Positions 32,810-41,977 of a DNA stretch of 64,000 nucleotides are shown one piece after another. The DNA lies in NCBI RefSeq assembly GCF_001552475.1, contig NZ_BCRG01000003.1, positions 124,001 through 188,000 of the forward strand. Direction: 5' to 3'. The stretch is from Microbacterium oleivorans NBRC 103075 (lineage in GTDB: Bacteria > Actinomycetota > Actinomycetes > Actinomycetales > Microbacteriaceae). The stretch's first letter is position 1. Every line of letters starts with the position of its first letter. Both the position numbers and the translations under genes were made by a program. The notes below the pieces were generated by a model that was not told the DNA's origin, searched no databases, and saw only the letters and a list, made by a program, of their open reading frames with translations.

Positions 32810-34078
32810 TCAGCCGACGATCGCCTCGAGGTTGGACTGGACGCTCTTGAGGATCGTGGCAGGGTCGCCGTCCTTCAGGGTCGCCAGCTGCGCGTTGAAG
32901 TCGGTGAAGACATCGGACACGCCGTCGTTGGTCGGCACGCCCTGGGCGTAGTCCGCTCCCGAGAGGAAGGCCTCGAGGTTCGGGTTGTCGGTCGTCCACT
33001 GCTCTGCGGCGGACTGGACCGACGGCATCGGGCCGAACGCCTTCGAGAACTCGAGCTGCTGCTCGGCCGTGGTCAGGTACTCGACGAGGTCGAGCGCGGC
33101 CTGCTGGTTCGGGCTGTCGGCGGCCATGCCCCAGCAGTTCGTGAACTGCAGGGTGCCCTTGCCGGCGGGGCCGGCGGGCAGTTCGACGACGAGGGGGTCG
33201 ACGTCGGGGAAGTCGCCGAGGGCGCCGGTGATCCAGTTCCCCTCGATGGTCATGGCGGCCAGCTGCTTGCCGAGCGCCTCGCCACCCCAGCCCGCACCCA
33301 CGTCGGCGGCGTACGCGAACGTTCCGTCGGCGAGGTGCTCCTTGACGTAGGCGAGGGCGTCCGCGTTCTCCTGGCTGTCGGCGACGACCTTCGTGCCGTC
33401 CTCCGACACGAGCCGGCCGCCGGCTTCAGCCATGAAGGCTCCCACGCGCTGGTACTCACCGCTGAAGACGAGACCCGTGGTGTTGCCCGAGGTCAGCTTC
33501 TTGGCGACGGTCGCGAGCGAGTCCCAGTCGGTCGGGACGTCGGCATCCGTCAGGCCGGCCTTCTCCCACAGGTTCTTGTTGATGATCAGCTGCAGCGTCG
33601 AGAAGTCCTTCGGCGCGCAGTAGAACTTGTCGTCGTAGGTGAAGTTCTGGACGAGCGAGGGGTAGAAGTCGCCCTTGTTCTCGAGCTTGTCGCCGTAGGC
33701 GACGACCGAACCGTTGTCGGCGTAGCCGGCGAGGAGCTCGGTCGCGAGGTAGAACAGGTCCGGCGGGTTGCCGCCCGCGAACCCCTGCGACAGCTGCTGG
33801 GTCAGGTCGGTGGCGGCCACGACCTCGGCGCTGACGCCGGAGTCCTCCGACCACTTCGCGACGGCGTCCTTGACGGCGGCCGTCTCGGCGTCACCGGAGG
33901 AGCCGATCATGATCGTGAGCGCGTCGTCGGACGAGGTCAGCTCGCCGCCGGCTGCGCCTTCGGTCCCGCCGCTCGCGGCCGGACCATCGTCGAATCCGGA
34001 GCCGCCGCATCCCGCCAACGCGAGCGTGGTCGCGAGGCCGAGCCCGCCGAGGGCCATGAGTCGTCTGCTGTGTCGCAC
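32810..34078 (-). CDS. ABC sugar-binding lipoprotein
   Basis: A 422-residue extracellular solute-binding protein (family 1) delivering a sugar or oligosaccharide to the two permeases. Signal: MRHSRRLMALGGLGLATTLA then LAGC, with the lipobox Cys at about residue 23, so it is anchored to the outer face of the membrane. The mature protein has the usual mixed alpha/beta repeat (LTIMIGSSGDAETAAVKDAV; GNPPDLFYLA; VPTDWDSLATVAKKL). GTG 34078 follows AAGGAG. First gene of the operon and divergent from the LacI gene. Confidence 0.92.
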   Translation of the reverse strand: MRHSRRLMALGGLGLATTLALAGCGGSGFDDGPAASGGTEGAAGGELTSSDDALTIMIGSSGDAETAAVKDAVAKWSEDSGVSAEVVAATDLTQQLSQGFAGGNPPDLFYLATELLAGYADNGSVVAYGDKLENKGDFYPSLVQNFTYDDKFYCAPKDFSTLQLIINKNLWEKAGLTDADVPTDWDSLATVAKKLTSGNTTGLVFSGEYQRVGAFMAEAGGRLVSEDGTKVVADSQENADALAYVKEHLADGTFAYAADVGAGWGGEALGKQLAAMTIEGNWITGALGDFPDVDPLVVELPAGPAGKGTLQFTNCWGMAADSPNQQAALDLVEYLTTAEQQLEFSKAFGPMPSVQSAAEQWTTDNPNLEAFLSGADYAQGVPTNDGVSDVFTDFNAQLATLKDGDPATILKSVQSNLEAIVG

Positions 34079-34138
34079 GTCCGTATCTCCTTCGATCTCG
34101 GTGCTGCGATCGTTCCGACCGTGCTGATCTCGGTCAAC

Positions 34139-34152
34139 TTTGAACGATCAAA
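34139..34152. promoter_or_regulatory. LacI-type operator
   Basis: TTTGAACGATCAAA is palindromic at 12 of 14 positions around a central CG, the usual form of LacI/GalR operators. It lies in the 136-base gap between the importer operon and the divergent LacI gene. Confidence 0.65.
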
Positions 34153-34214
34153 TTGTGGAATGCTGACCAACGTAAGAGGGTGGTCCCATCACTGTCAAGG
34201 GGGCGGGATGCGTC

Positions 34215-35222
34215 GTGAGTGAGAAGTCGATAACGATCGAGGACGTCGCGACGGCGGCCGGTGTCTCGCGGCAGACCGTGAGCAACGTCCTCAACACGCC
34301 CTCGATCGTGAAGACCGCGACGCGCGAGCGCGTGCAGGAGGCGATCTCCCGCCTCGGCTACTCGCCGCACGCCTCGGCACGTCGGCTCCGCACTCAGCGC
34401 AGCGCCACGATCGGCATCCACCTCGACCCGTATGCGGGCGGCATCTCGGGCGTCGTGCTCGATCGGTTCGTGCATGCCCTGACCGAGATCGCCGGCGACC
34501 GGGGCCTGCGGGTGCTCGTGTACGCGGCATCCGATCAGGACGAGGAGATCCGGCGGATGTCGGAACTCGTCGACGCCGGCGACGTCGAAGCGGTCGTCGT
34601 GACCGGCACCCGTTACGACGATCGGCGTCTTTCCTGGCTCACGGAGCGCGGCGTGCCGTTCGTGTCGTTCGGCCGTCCGTGGGATGTCGCCTCACCCGAC
34701 GAGTCGTCGCACCTGTGGGTCGACGTCGACGGCGCATCGGGCACGCGGGCCGCAACCGTTCACGCCCTGACCGTCGGCCCGCGTGTCGCCTTCCTCGGCT
34801 GGCCCGAGGGGTCGCCGACGGGGGACGATCGCGAGCGCGGCTGGCGCGAGGCGATGACGGATGCCGGGGCTCGCCCCGACCTGCGCCTGTCGGCGGAGGA
34901 GCGGGTCGCCGAGGCGCGCGAGCGTGTCGTCGACCTGCTCGCGACGACGGACGTCGACGCGATCGTGTGCGCGAGCGACACCCTCGCCGTCGGTGCGCAC
35001 GTCGCGGCCGTCGCGGCGCAGCGCCCCGACCTGGCGATCATCGGCTTCGACAACACGCCTGCGGTCGAGGCCCTCGGGCTCGCGAGCGTCGAGCAGCTTC
35101 CCGAGCTCGTCGCCGCCGGAGCGCTCGACCTGCTCATGGCGGGCGGGACCCGCATCGAGCGGCGTGCCGCCGGCGACACCGAGGCGCACGTCCTCGTGCA
35201 GCCGCGACTCGTCGTGCGCTGA
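34215..35222 (+). CDS. LacI-family regulator
   Basis: A 335-residue repressor. HTH and hinge at the N-terminus: TIEDVATAAGVSRQTVSNVL, then RVQEAISRLGYSPHASARRL; the effector domain is periplasmic-binding-like (TIGIHLDPYAGGISG; IVCASDTLAVGAHVA; LAIIGFDNTPAVEALG). The pattern is normal LacI. GTG 34215 is the earliest reasonable start, with AGGGGG rather far upstream. Divergent from the ABC importer/glucosidase operon, the evident target, with a matching operator between. Confidence 0.92.
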   Translation: MSEKSITIEDVATAAGVSRQTVSNVLNTPSIVKTATRERVQEAISRLGYSPHASARRLRTQRSATIGIHLDPYAGGISGVVLDRFVHALTEIAGDRGLRVLVYAASDQDEEIRRMSELVDAGDVEAVVVTGTRYDDRRLSWLTERGVPFVSFGRPWDVASPDESSHLWVDVDGASGTRAATVHALTVGPRVAFLGWPEGSPTGDDRERGWREAMTDAGARPDLRLSAEERVAEARERVVDLLATTDVDAIVCASDTLAVGAHVAAVAAQRPDLAIIGFDNTPAVEALGLASVEQLPELVAAGALDLLMAGGTRIERRAAGDTEAHVLVQPRLVVR

Positions 35223-35235
35223 GAAGCCGCAGCGT

Positions 35236-36027
35236 CTACCGCCGTCCGATGCGGCGAGAGAGGTCGGCTGCGGCGTCGATCGCGAGGTCGGCGAGACGAA
35301 TGGGATCGACCTGGGCGTCTTCGGGCCACGTGATCGCGATGGCGGCGGCCGGCCACTCCGCATGGTCGCGGACGGCGACGCCGATCGAGCGGAACCCGAG
35401 GGTGACCTCGCCGTCCTCCGTCGCGTGGCCGTCGGCGCGGGTCTGTCTGAGCAGTTCGCGCAACTCCCTGGGACGACCCGGCCCGCGGCCGGTGCGTTCG
35501 GCGGAGAGGGAAGCGGCATCCGGGAACAGCGCGCGGACCTGTTCGCGGGGGAGTGCAGCCAGCATCGCCCGGCCCGTGGCGGTCAGGTGCGCGGGGAGGC
35601 GCACGCCTACGTCGGTGATGAGGGTGGGACGCCTCGGCGCGCGCTCCTCGACGATGTAAAGCACGTCGCGCCCCGTCATGACCGCGAGGTGCGCGCTCTC
35701 CCCGGCCCGGTCAGCGAGCTGGGCGACGATCGGACGACCGAGTCGGGCGAGCGGTTCCTGCCGCGCATAGCCGCCGGCGAGCTCGAACGCGGCGGTACCG
35801 AGCCCCCAGCGGCGGTCACCCTCGAGGTGCACGACGAAGCCGTGCGATTCCATCGCTGCGAGCAGGTGGTAGACGCTCGACCGGGGGAGATCGAGCTGCG
35901 TCGCGACCGTCTGCGCCGCGACCGGCCCGCGCTGGTGAGCGAGGAAACGCAGGATGCGGAGCGTCTGGTCCGCCGCAGGGACCTTCGGCTTGTCCGGGAA
36001 CGGCGCCTGCGGCTTGTCTGGTATCAC
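35236..36027 (-). CDS. IclR-family regulator of histidine utilisation
   Basis: A 263-residue regulator. Winged helix at about 20-75: TLRILRFLAHQRGPVAAQTV, LDLPRSSVYHLLAAMESHGF; effector domain with GRDVLYIVEERAPRRPTLIT, LPAHLTATGRAMLAALP, typical IclR. Divergent from hutH, and IclR proteins commonly control hut genes in actinobacteria, so this is the probable hut regulator (inference). Start uncertain: GTG 36027 or GTG 36033, neither with a good binding site; both overlap the inverted repeat at 36015-36032. Confidence 0.88.
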   Translation of the reverse strand: MIPDKPQAPFPDKPKVPAADQTLRILRFLAHQRGPVAAQTVATQLDLPRSSVYHLLAAMESHGFVVHLEGDRRWGLGTAAFELAGGYARQEPLARLGRPIVAQLADRAGESAHLAVMTGRDVLYIVEERAPRRPTLITDVGVRLPAHLTATGRAMLAALPREQVRALFPDAASLSAERTGRGPGRPRELRELLRQTRADGHATEDGEVTLGFRSIGVAVRDHAEWPAAAIAITWPEDAQVDPIRLADLAIDAAADLSRRIGRR

Positions 36028-36032
36028 AGACA
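36015..36032. promoter_or_regulatory. Inverted repeat, candidate IclR operator
   Basis: TGTCTG (36015-36020) and CAGACA (36027-36032) are perfect 6-bp arms around GTATCA. The repeat covers the IclR start region and is 54 bases from the hutH start. Confidence 0.5.
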
Positions 36033-36073
36033 CAGGATGCCACGGCCGCCTCCCGCGGAGACCCACCGCGCGC

Positions 36074-36079
36074 TGGAAT
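36074..36079 (+). promoter_or_regulatory. Candidate -10 of hutH
   Basis: TGGAAT ends 7 bases before ATG 36086, again without a binding site; a weaker match to TANNNT than elsewhere in the window. Confidence 0.3.
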
Positions 36080-36085
36080 CGATGC

Positions 36086-37627
36086 ATGCCCACCCTCACT
36101 GCCGTGACCCTCGGCGACGCCCCCCTCACCCCGACCGAGGTCGTCGCTGTCGCTCGCCACGACGCGCACGTCGCCGTCTCGGACGCAGCGCTCGCGCGCA
36201 CAGCGGAGACCCGCGCGCTGATCGAGCGCCTCGCCGACGACCCGCAGCCCCACTACGGCATCTCGACCGGGTTCGGCGCCCTCGCGACGACGTTCATCGC
36301 GCCCGACCGGCGCCGGCAGCTGCAGGCGAGCCTCATCCGCTCCCACGCCGCGGGCACCGGCCCCGAGGTCGAGCGGGAAGTCGTCCGCGCTTTGCACCTC
36401 CTGCGGCTCCAGACCCTCGCGACCGGCCGCACGGGGGTCCGTCCTGTCGTCGTCGAGACCTACGCGGCGATGCTCAACGCGGGCATCACCCCGATCGTTC
36501 ACGAGTACGGTTCGCTGGGGTGCTCCGGCGACCTCGCCCCCCTGTCGCACATCGCGCTCGCCGCCCTGGGCGAAGGCCCGGTCCGCACGTCGGACGGCAC
36601 GGAGGTCGACGCCGCGGAGGCGCTGGCGGATGCCGGCATCCGTCCCCTCGTCCTCGAGGAGAAAGAGGGGCTCGCGCTGATCAACGGCACCGACGGCATG
36701 CTCGGGATGCTGTCGCTCGCCCTCGCCGACCTCGACACGCTCCTGGCGACGGCCGACCTGGCCGCCGCCCTGTCGGTCGAGAGCCAGCTCGGCACCGACG
36801 CCGTCTTCGCGGCGGACCTCATGGCCCTGCGCCCTCAGTCGGGGCAGGCGGTCTCGGCCGCGAACCTGCGCCACGCGCTCGCCGACTCGCCGATCGTCGC
36901 GAGCCACCGCGACCCCGCCGTCTGCACGCGCGTGCAGGACGCGTACTCGCTCCGCTGCTCGCCGCAGGTGCACGGCGCCGCGCGCGACACCCTCGATCAC
37001 GCCCGGATGGTCGCCGAACGCGAGCTTGCCTCGGCCGTCGACAATCCCGTCGTCACGCCCGACGGTCGCGTCGAGTCGAACGGCAACTTCCACGGCGCGC
37101 CGGTCGCGTACGTCCTCGACTTCCTCGCGATCGCCGTCGCGGACGTCGCCTCGATCTCCGAGCGCCGCACCGACCGGGCGCTCGACCGCACGCGCAGCAA
37201 CGGCCTCCCGCCGTTCCTCGCCGACGAGGTCGGCGTCGACAGCGGTCTCATGATCGCGCAGTACGCCGCGGCGGGGATCGTCTCGGAGCTCAAGCGTCTT
37301 GCGGTGCCGGCATCCGTCGACTCGATCCCGTCGTCGGCGATGCAGGAGGACCACGTCTCGATGGGGTGGGCCGCCGCCCGCAAGCTCCGCCGCGCCGTCG
37401 ACGGGCTCGCTCGCGTCCTCGCCATCGAGGTGGTGACGGGATGCCGCGCCCTCGACCTACGAGCTCCGCTGCAGCCCGCGCCGGTCACCGGCTCCGTCCG
37501 CGATCTCGTCCGCACGGTCGTCGAGGGGCCCGGGCCCGACCGCTTCGTCGCCCCCGACCTCGAAGCGGCCACGCAGCTCGTCATCTCGGGCGAGGTCGCC
37601 CGCACCGCGTTCGCGGATTTCGCATGA
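36086..37627 (+). CDS. hutH: Histidine ammonia-lyase
   Basis: A 513-residue enzyme that deaminates histidine to urocanate, first step of histidine utilisation. Visible: [54 protein letters not shown] (MIO cofactor loop), [36 protein letters not shown] and QEDHVSMGW. The MIO-forming tripeptide, usually Ala-Ser-Gly, is Cys-Ser-Gly here (Cys codon TGC at 36521-36523; residues 146-148). Length is typical. Divergent from IclR; hutU follows after a 112-base gap. Confidence 0.95.
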   Translation: MPTLTAVTLGDAPLTPTEVVAVARHDAHVAVSDAALARTAETRALIERLADDPQPHYGISTGFGALATTFIAPDRRRQLQASLIRSHAAGTGPEVEREVVRALHLLRLQTLATGRTGVRPVVVETYAAMLNAGITPIVHEYGSLGCSGDLAPLSHIALAALGEGPVRTSDGTEVDAAEALADAGIRPLVLEEKEGLALINGTDGMLGMLSLALADLDTLLATADLAAALSVESQLGTDAVFAADLMALRPQSGQAVSAANLRHALADSPIVASHRDPAVCTRVQDAYSLRCSPQVHGAARDTLDHARMVAERELASAVDNPVVTPDGRVESNGNFHGAPVAYVLDFLAIAVADVASISERRTDRALDRTRSNGLPPFLADEVGVDSGLMIAQYAAAGIVSELKRLAVPASVDSIPSSAMQEDHVSMGWAAARKLRRAVDGLARVLAIEVVTGCRALDLRAPLQPAPVTGSVRDLVRTVVEGPGPDRFVAPDLEAATQLVISGEVARTAFADFA

Positions 37628-37739
37628 TCGCGCCTGCGGCGGGGATTCGCCGTCGCGAGGACACATCCGTCCCGTTCATCCGCTGTTGCGCAGAGATCCG
37701 CCCCAGCGCCACCCGTCAGCTGTTCAGAGAGGATCACGC

Positions 37740-39404
37740 ATGACCGACACGACAACCACCCGTACAGTGCGCGCCGACCGCGGCAACACACGAACGGCGA
37801 AGTCCTGGGGCGCCGAAGCGGCGAAGCGGATGCTGATGAACAACCTCGATCCCGAGGTCGCCGAGCACCCCGAGGACCTCGTCGTCTACGGCGGCACCGG
37901 CAAGGCCGCCCGTTCGTGGGAGGCGTACGACGCGATCGTCCGCACCCTGGATGAGCTCGAACCAGACGAGACGCTGCTGGTGCAGTCCGGCAAGCCGGTC
38001 GGCGTCTTCCGGACGCACGAGTGGGCGCCTCGCGTGCTGATCGCGAACTCCAACCTCGTCGGCGACTGGGCGACGTGGCCGGAGTTCCGCCGCCTCGAGC
38101 ACCTCGGCCTCACGATGTACGGCCAGATGACGGCAGGGTCCTGGATCTACATCGGCACGCAGGGCATCCTGCAGGGCACGTACGAGACCTTCGCCGCCGT
38201 CGCCACCTCCCTCGGACGCGACTCGCTCGCCGGCACGCTCACCCTCACCGGTGGCGCGGGCGGCATGGGCGGTGCCCAGCCGCTCGCCGTGACCATGAAC
38301 GGGGGAGCGGTGCTCGTCGTCGACGTCGACGAGTCGCGCCTCCGTCGCCGCGTCGAACACGGCTACCTCGATGAGCACACGGCCGATCTCGACGCCGCGA
38401 TCGAGCGAGCGCTGGCTGCCAAGGCCGCCGGTGAAGCGCGCTCCATCGGCGTTGTGGGGAACGCGGCCGACGTGTTCCCCGAGCTCCTGGCCCGCGGCAT
38501 CCCGATCGACATCGTCACCGACCAGACGAGCGCGCACGACCCGCTCGCCTACCTGCCGTCGGGCGTCGCGTTCGAGGAGTGGAAGGCCGAGGCCGCCGCA
38601 GATCCCGAGGCTTTCACCGAGCGTTCGCGACAGTCGATGGCGCGCCACGTCGAGGCGATGGTCGGGTTCCAGGATGCCGGGGCCGCCGTCTTCGACTACG
38701 GCAACTCGATCCGTCGAGAAGCCGAGCTCGGCGGCTACGACCGAGCGTTCGCCTTCCCCGGCTTCGTCCCCGCGTACATCCGGCCCCTCTTCGCCGAGGG
38801 CAAGGGCCCGTTCCGCTGGGTCGCGCTGTCGGGGGATCCCGAGGACATCGCGAAGACCGACCGCGCCGTCGCGGAGCTCTTCCCCGAGGATGCTGCGCTC
38901 CACCGCTGGCTGGAGAAGGCGGCCGAGAAGGTGCATTTCGAGGGGCTCCCCGCCCGGATCTGCTGGCTCGGCTACCAGGAGCGACACCTGGCGGGCCTGA
39001 AGTTCAACGAGATGGTCGCGTCGGGGGAGCTGTCCGGGCCGATCGTCATCGGCCGCGACCACCTCGACGCCGGCTCCGTGGCGAGCCCATACCGCGAGAC
39101 CGAGGCGATGGCCGACGGCTCCGACGCGATCGCCGATTGGCCGCTGCTGAACGCGCTGCTCAACACGGCGTCGGGGGCGGCATGGGTGTCGATCCACCAC
39201 GGCGGCGGTGTCGGCATCGGTCGCTCGATCCACGCGGGCCAGGTCACGGTCGCCGACGGCACTCCACTCGCCGCTGAGAAACTCGCCCGCGTCCTCGTCA
39301 ACGACCCGGGAACAGGCGTCATGCGCCACGTCGACGCGGGGTACGACCGGGCGAAGGAGGTCGCCCGCGAGCGCGGCCTGAACGTCCCGATGCTGGACGC
39401 CTGA
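37740..39404 (+). CDS. hutU: Urocanate hydratase
   Basis: A 554-residue cytosolic enzyme converting urocanate to imidazolonepropionate with tightly bound NAD+. Visible: [59 protein letters not shown] (NAD binding), [29 protein letters not shown] (Cys of the conserved loop) and [17 protein letters not shown]. Near-identical length to other HutU proteins. ATG 37740 follows AGAGAGG. hutI starts one base after its stop. Confidence 0.96.
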   Translation: MTDTTTTRTVRADRGNTRTAKSWGAEAAKRMLMNNLDPEVAEHPEDLVVYGGTGKAARSWEAYDAIVRTLDELEPDETLLVQSGKPVGVFRTHEWAPRVLIANSNLVGDWATWPEFRRLEHLGLTMYGQMTAGSWIYIGTQGILQGTYETFAAVATSLGRDSLAGTLTLTGGAGGMGGAQPLAVTMNGGAVLVVDVDESRLRRRVEHGYLDEHTADLDAAIERALAAKAAGEARSIGVVGNAADVFPELLARGIPIDIVTDQTSAHDPLAYLPSGVAFEEWKAEAAADPEAFTERSRQSMARHVEAMVGFQDAGAAVFDYGNSIRREAELGGYDRAFAFPGFVPAYIRPLFAEGKGPFRWVALSGDPEDIAKTDRAVAELFPEDAALHRWLEKAAEKVHFEGLPARICWLGYQERHLAGLKFNEMVASGELSGPIVIGRDHLDAGSVASPYRETEAMADGSDAIADWPLLNALLNTASGAAWVSIHHGGGVGIGRSIHAGQVTVADGTPLAAEKLARVLVNDPGTGVMRHVDAGYDRAKEVARERGLNVPMLDA

Positions 39405-39405
39405 C

Positions 39406-40632
39406 ATGGCAACGCTCCTCACCGGCATCGGCGAGCTCACGACGAACGCGGATGCCGCCGCCCGGACGGCGACGATCGGCGACGCAGCGCTCCTCATCAC
39501 CGACGGTCGCGTCGCGTGGGCGGGTCCGGCGTCGGACGCCGAAACAGCAGTGGCAGCTCGAGACAGCGGTCTGTCGTCGCTGTCTCGAGCTTCGGGTGCT
39601 GTCTCGCGGTCAGAGATCGAGGTCATTGACGTCGACGGGCGTGCCGTGATCCCGGGGTTCGTGGACAGTCATACGCACCTCGTCTTCGCGGGCGACCGTG
39701 CCGATGAGTTCGAGGCGCGGATGACGGGGGTCCCGTATGCCGCGGGCGGCATTCGCCGGACGGTCGCTGCCACGCGCGCAGCCACCGATGATGAGCTACG
39801 GACGCACCTCGCGGCGCTCGTCGCCGAACTCCACGCCCAGGGAACCACGACGTTCGAGGTGAAGACGGGCTACGACCTCACGGCAGCAGGCGAGGAACGC
39901 CTCGCGCGACTGGCGGCCGAGGTCACCGACGAGGTCACGTACCTCGGGGCGCATGTCGTCCCCGAGGGCGCGGAGCGCGAGGCGTACGTCGACCTCGTCT
40001 GCACCGGGATGCTGGCGGCAGCACGCCCGCACGCCCGCTGGATCGACGTCTTCTGCGAGCGTGGCGCATTCACCGAGGCGGAGAGCGAGCGTATCCTCCG
40101 AGCCGGCGTCGCGGCCGGGCTCGGCGTCCGTGTGCACGGGAACCAGCTCGGCGAAGGACCCGGTGTCCAGCTCGCCGTGCGGCTCGGCGCGGCATCCGTC
40201 GACCACTGCACCTACCTGACGGATGCCGACATCGCGGCACTCGCGGGGTCGGACACGGTTGCGACCCTGCTCCCGGGCGTCGAGTTCTCGACCCGGCAGC
40301 CCTATCCCGATGCACGGGGGCTGATCGATGCCGGCGTGACCGTCGCGCTCGCGAGCGACTGCAATCCGGGTTCGTGCTTCACGAGTTCGATGCCGCTCAT
40401 GATCGCCCTCGCGGTGCGCGAGATGGGGATGACGGTCGGAGAGGCCGTCTGGGCAGCGACGGCCGGGGGAGCGCGCGCACTCCGCCGCGACGACATCGGT
40501 CACCTGGGCGTCGGCGCGCGCGCCGACCTCGTCGTGCTCGATGCATCGAGCCGGCGGCACCTGGCCTACCGGCCCGGCGTGCCGCTCGTGGAACGCGTCT
40601 ATCGCGGCGGCGAGGTCCTCAGCCGGCGCTGA
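39406..40632 (+). CDS. hutI: Imidazolonepropionase
   Basis: A 408-residue zinc/iron amidohydrolase that opens imidazolonepropionate to formiminoglutamate. Visible: [20 protein letters not shown] (metal HxH), [41 protein letters not shown] with metal His, VDHCTYLT and [11 protein letters not shown] (catalytic Asp). Residues about 46-66 ([20 protein letters not shown]) look inserted between the usual N-terminal beta strand and the metal-binding strand, and their DNA holds a long palindrome (39555-39591). The last 14 bases overlap the end of the opposing SixA gene. Confidence 0.95.
   Translation: MATLLTGIGELTTNADAAARTATIGDAALLITDGRVAWAGPASDAETAVAARDSGLSSLSRASGAVSRSEIEVIDVDGRAVIPGFVDSHTHLVFAGDRADEFEARMTGVPYAAGGIRRTVAATRAATDDELRTHLAALVAELHAQGTTTFEVKTGYDLTAAGEERLARLAAEVTDEVTYLGAHVVPEGAEREAYVDLVCTGMLAAARPHARWIDVFCERGAFTEAESERILRAGVAAGLGVRVHGNQLGEGPGVQLAVRLGAASVDHCTYLTDADIAALAGSDTVATLLPGVEFSTRQPYPDARGLIDAGVTVALASDCNPGSCFTSSMPLMIALAVREMGMTVGEAVWAATAGGARALRRDDIGHLGVGARADLVVLDASSRRHLAYRPGVPLVERVYRGGEVLSRR
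39555..39591. repeat. 14-bp inverted repeat inside hutI
   Basis: AGCTCGAGACAGCG (39555-39568) and CGCTGTCTCGAGCT (39578-39591) are perfect reverse complements with a 9-base loop. TGTCTCG recurs once more just downstream, at 39600-39606. It encodes a poorly conserved part of HutI. Confidence 0.8.
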
Positions 40633-41101
40633 CGTCCCGCGGGATGTCGATGCTCCAGCGGGCGGGCGGGACCGCGGTGGCGACGTCCCAGTCGTCCGTG
40701 TCCCAGAAGAAGGTCGCGACCGCGCAGGTCGGCATCGCCCCGATGCCGCCGTCCGAGAGCCGCTCGGCGAGCACCGTCATCCCGGGATCGTGCGCGACGA
40801 CCATGACGTCGGTCACGCCACTCGCGGCGGCGGCGTCGAGCAGGCGCGAACCGGCGGCACCGTAGAGGCCCTCGTCGGTCGCGACCGTCACGCCTAGGGC
40901 CTCCGCGAACACCTGCGCTGTCGTCCGCGCCCGGACCGCAGTGGACGACAGGATGCGGGCGGGACGCACACCGGTCGCAGCGAGACGTCGCGCCATCGTC
41001 GGGGCATCTCGGCGACCGCGATCGTTGAGCGGACGTTCGTGATCGTCCTGACCCGTGGCCCAATCGCTTTTGGCGTGACGGACGAGGATGAGGGTGATCA
41101 T
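40619..41101 (-). CDS. SixA-type histidine phosphatase
   Basis: A 160-residue phosphoglycerate-mutase-fold phosphatase of the SixA group (E. coli SixA dephosphorylates phosphohistidine of phosphorelay/PTS proteins). Visible: [13 protein letters not shown] (catalytic RHG-type RHA), [34 protein letters not shown] and [16 protein letters not shown] (second catalytic His). Length normal. ATG overlaps the hutG stop (ATGA). Its 3' end overlaps the hutI 3' end by 14 bases. Confidence 0.9.
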   Translation of the reverse strand: MITLILVRHAKSDWATGQDDHERPLNDRGRRDAPTMARRLAATGVRPARILSSTAVRARTTAQVFAEALGVTVATDEGLYGAAGSRLLDAAAASGVTDVMVVAHDPGMTVLAERLSDGGIGAMPTCAVATFFWDTDDWDVATAVPPARWSIDIPRDVSAG

Positions 41102-41976
41102 GCGAGTGCCCTTCCGGCGAGGAGTTCCAGAACGCAGAGTGCGGCGAGTCTGACGGTGCGGCCGTCTGCGGCATCGGCTGTCGCGTCGACTTCGACGATG
41201 TCGGCGCTGACGACGCGGCGGTCGCCCGTGGCCGCGCGGACGAGGGCGCGCAACTCCCACGCCTCGAGTCCGCCGGGGATGGATGCCGGGCACCCGGGCG
41301 CGACGGAGCGGTCGCAGACGTCCACATCGATGTCGAGGTGCACGTCCCCTGCCGATCCGGCGATGGCGAGGGCCTCGATCATGACGTCCTCGGCACCGCG
41401 GCGCCGCACCTCGTCGAGTGTGATGACGGTGATGCCGAGGTCGGCAGCACGCTGCGCATAGGCGACCGAGTTCGCGAAGTCCGCGATGCCGATCTGCACG
41501 ATGCGCAGTGGGTCGAGTCCGTCCTCGACGAGTCGGCGGACGGGGGAGCCGTTGGAGACTCCGTCGCGGAGGTCGAAGTGCGCGTCGAGGGTGATGAGGC
41601 CCGAGACGCCGGCGCCCTGCGCGGTCGCGTAGGTCACGGAGTTGTCGCCCCCGAGCGCGATCACGAGGTCCGACTGGGCGCGGAGCTCGCCCACCCGGTC
41701 GCGCACGCGGGTCTCGCCCTCGGGCCCATCGGGGTCGTCGACGTCACCCGCGTCCGCGATGCGAAGGGCCTCGTTCAGATCGATGGGGGGAGGCCCGAGC
41801 AGCGTGGGGCTGAAGCGGCGGAGCGCTTCGCGGACGGCGGCCGGTGTCGCGTGCGCGCCCGTCGGCGACAGCGAGGTGCGGAACGCAGGCAGGCCGAGGA
41901 GGGCGGCATCCACTTGCCCGTCGGGCGCAGGCCAGTCTCCGGCGCGAGGCCACAGTGGGTCCGACGAGAGCGCCAT
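41098..41976 (-). CDS. hutG: Arginase-family formimidoylglutamase candidate
   Basis: A 292-residue ureohydrolase-fold hydrolase, probably hydrolysing formiminoglutamate to glutamate and formamide, the last hut step. Visible: metal-site regions VIALGGDNSVTYATAQGAGV, GLITLDAHFDLRDGVSNGSP and DVHLDIDVDVCDRSVAPGCP. The first motif has Asn where arginases have His (GGDHS). Function is inferred from family plus adjacency to hutHUI, although it is on the opposite strand, in a run with DUF445 and the SixA gene. Agmatinase or arginase activity is the alternative. Confidence 0.75.
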   Translation of the reverse strand: MALSSDPLWPRAGDWPAPDGQVDAALLGLPAFRTSLSPTGAHATPAAVREALRRFSPTLLGPPPIDLNEALRIADAGDVDDPDGPEGETRVRDRVGELRAQSDLVIALGGDNSVTYATAQGAGVSGLITLDAHFDLRDGVSNGSPVRRLVEDGLDPLRIVQIGIADFANSVAYAQRAADLGITVITLDEVRRRGAEDVMIEALAIAGSAGDVHLDIDVDVCDRSVAPGCPASIPGGLEAWELRALVRAATGDRRVVSADIVEVDATADAADGRTVRLAALCVLELLAGRALA

Positions 41977-41977
41977 G

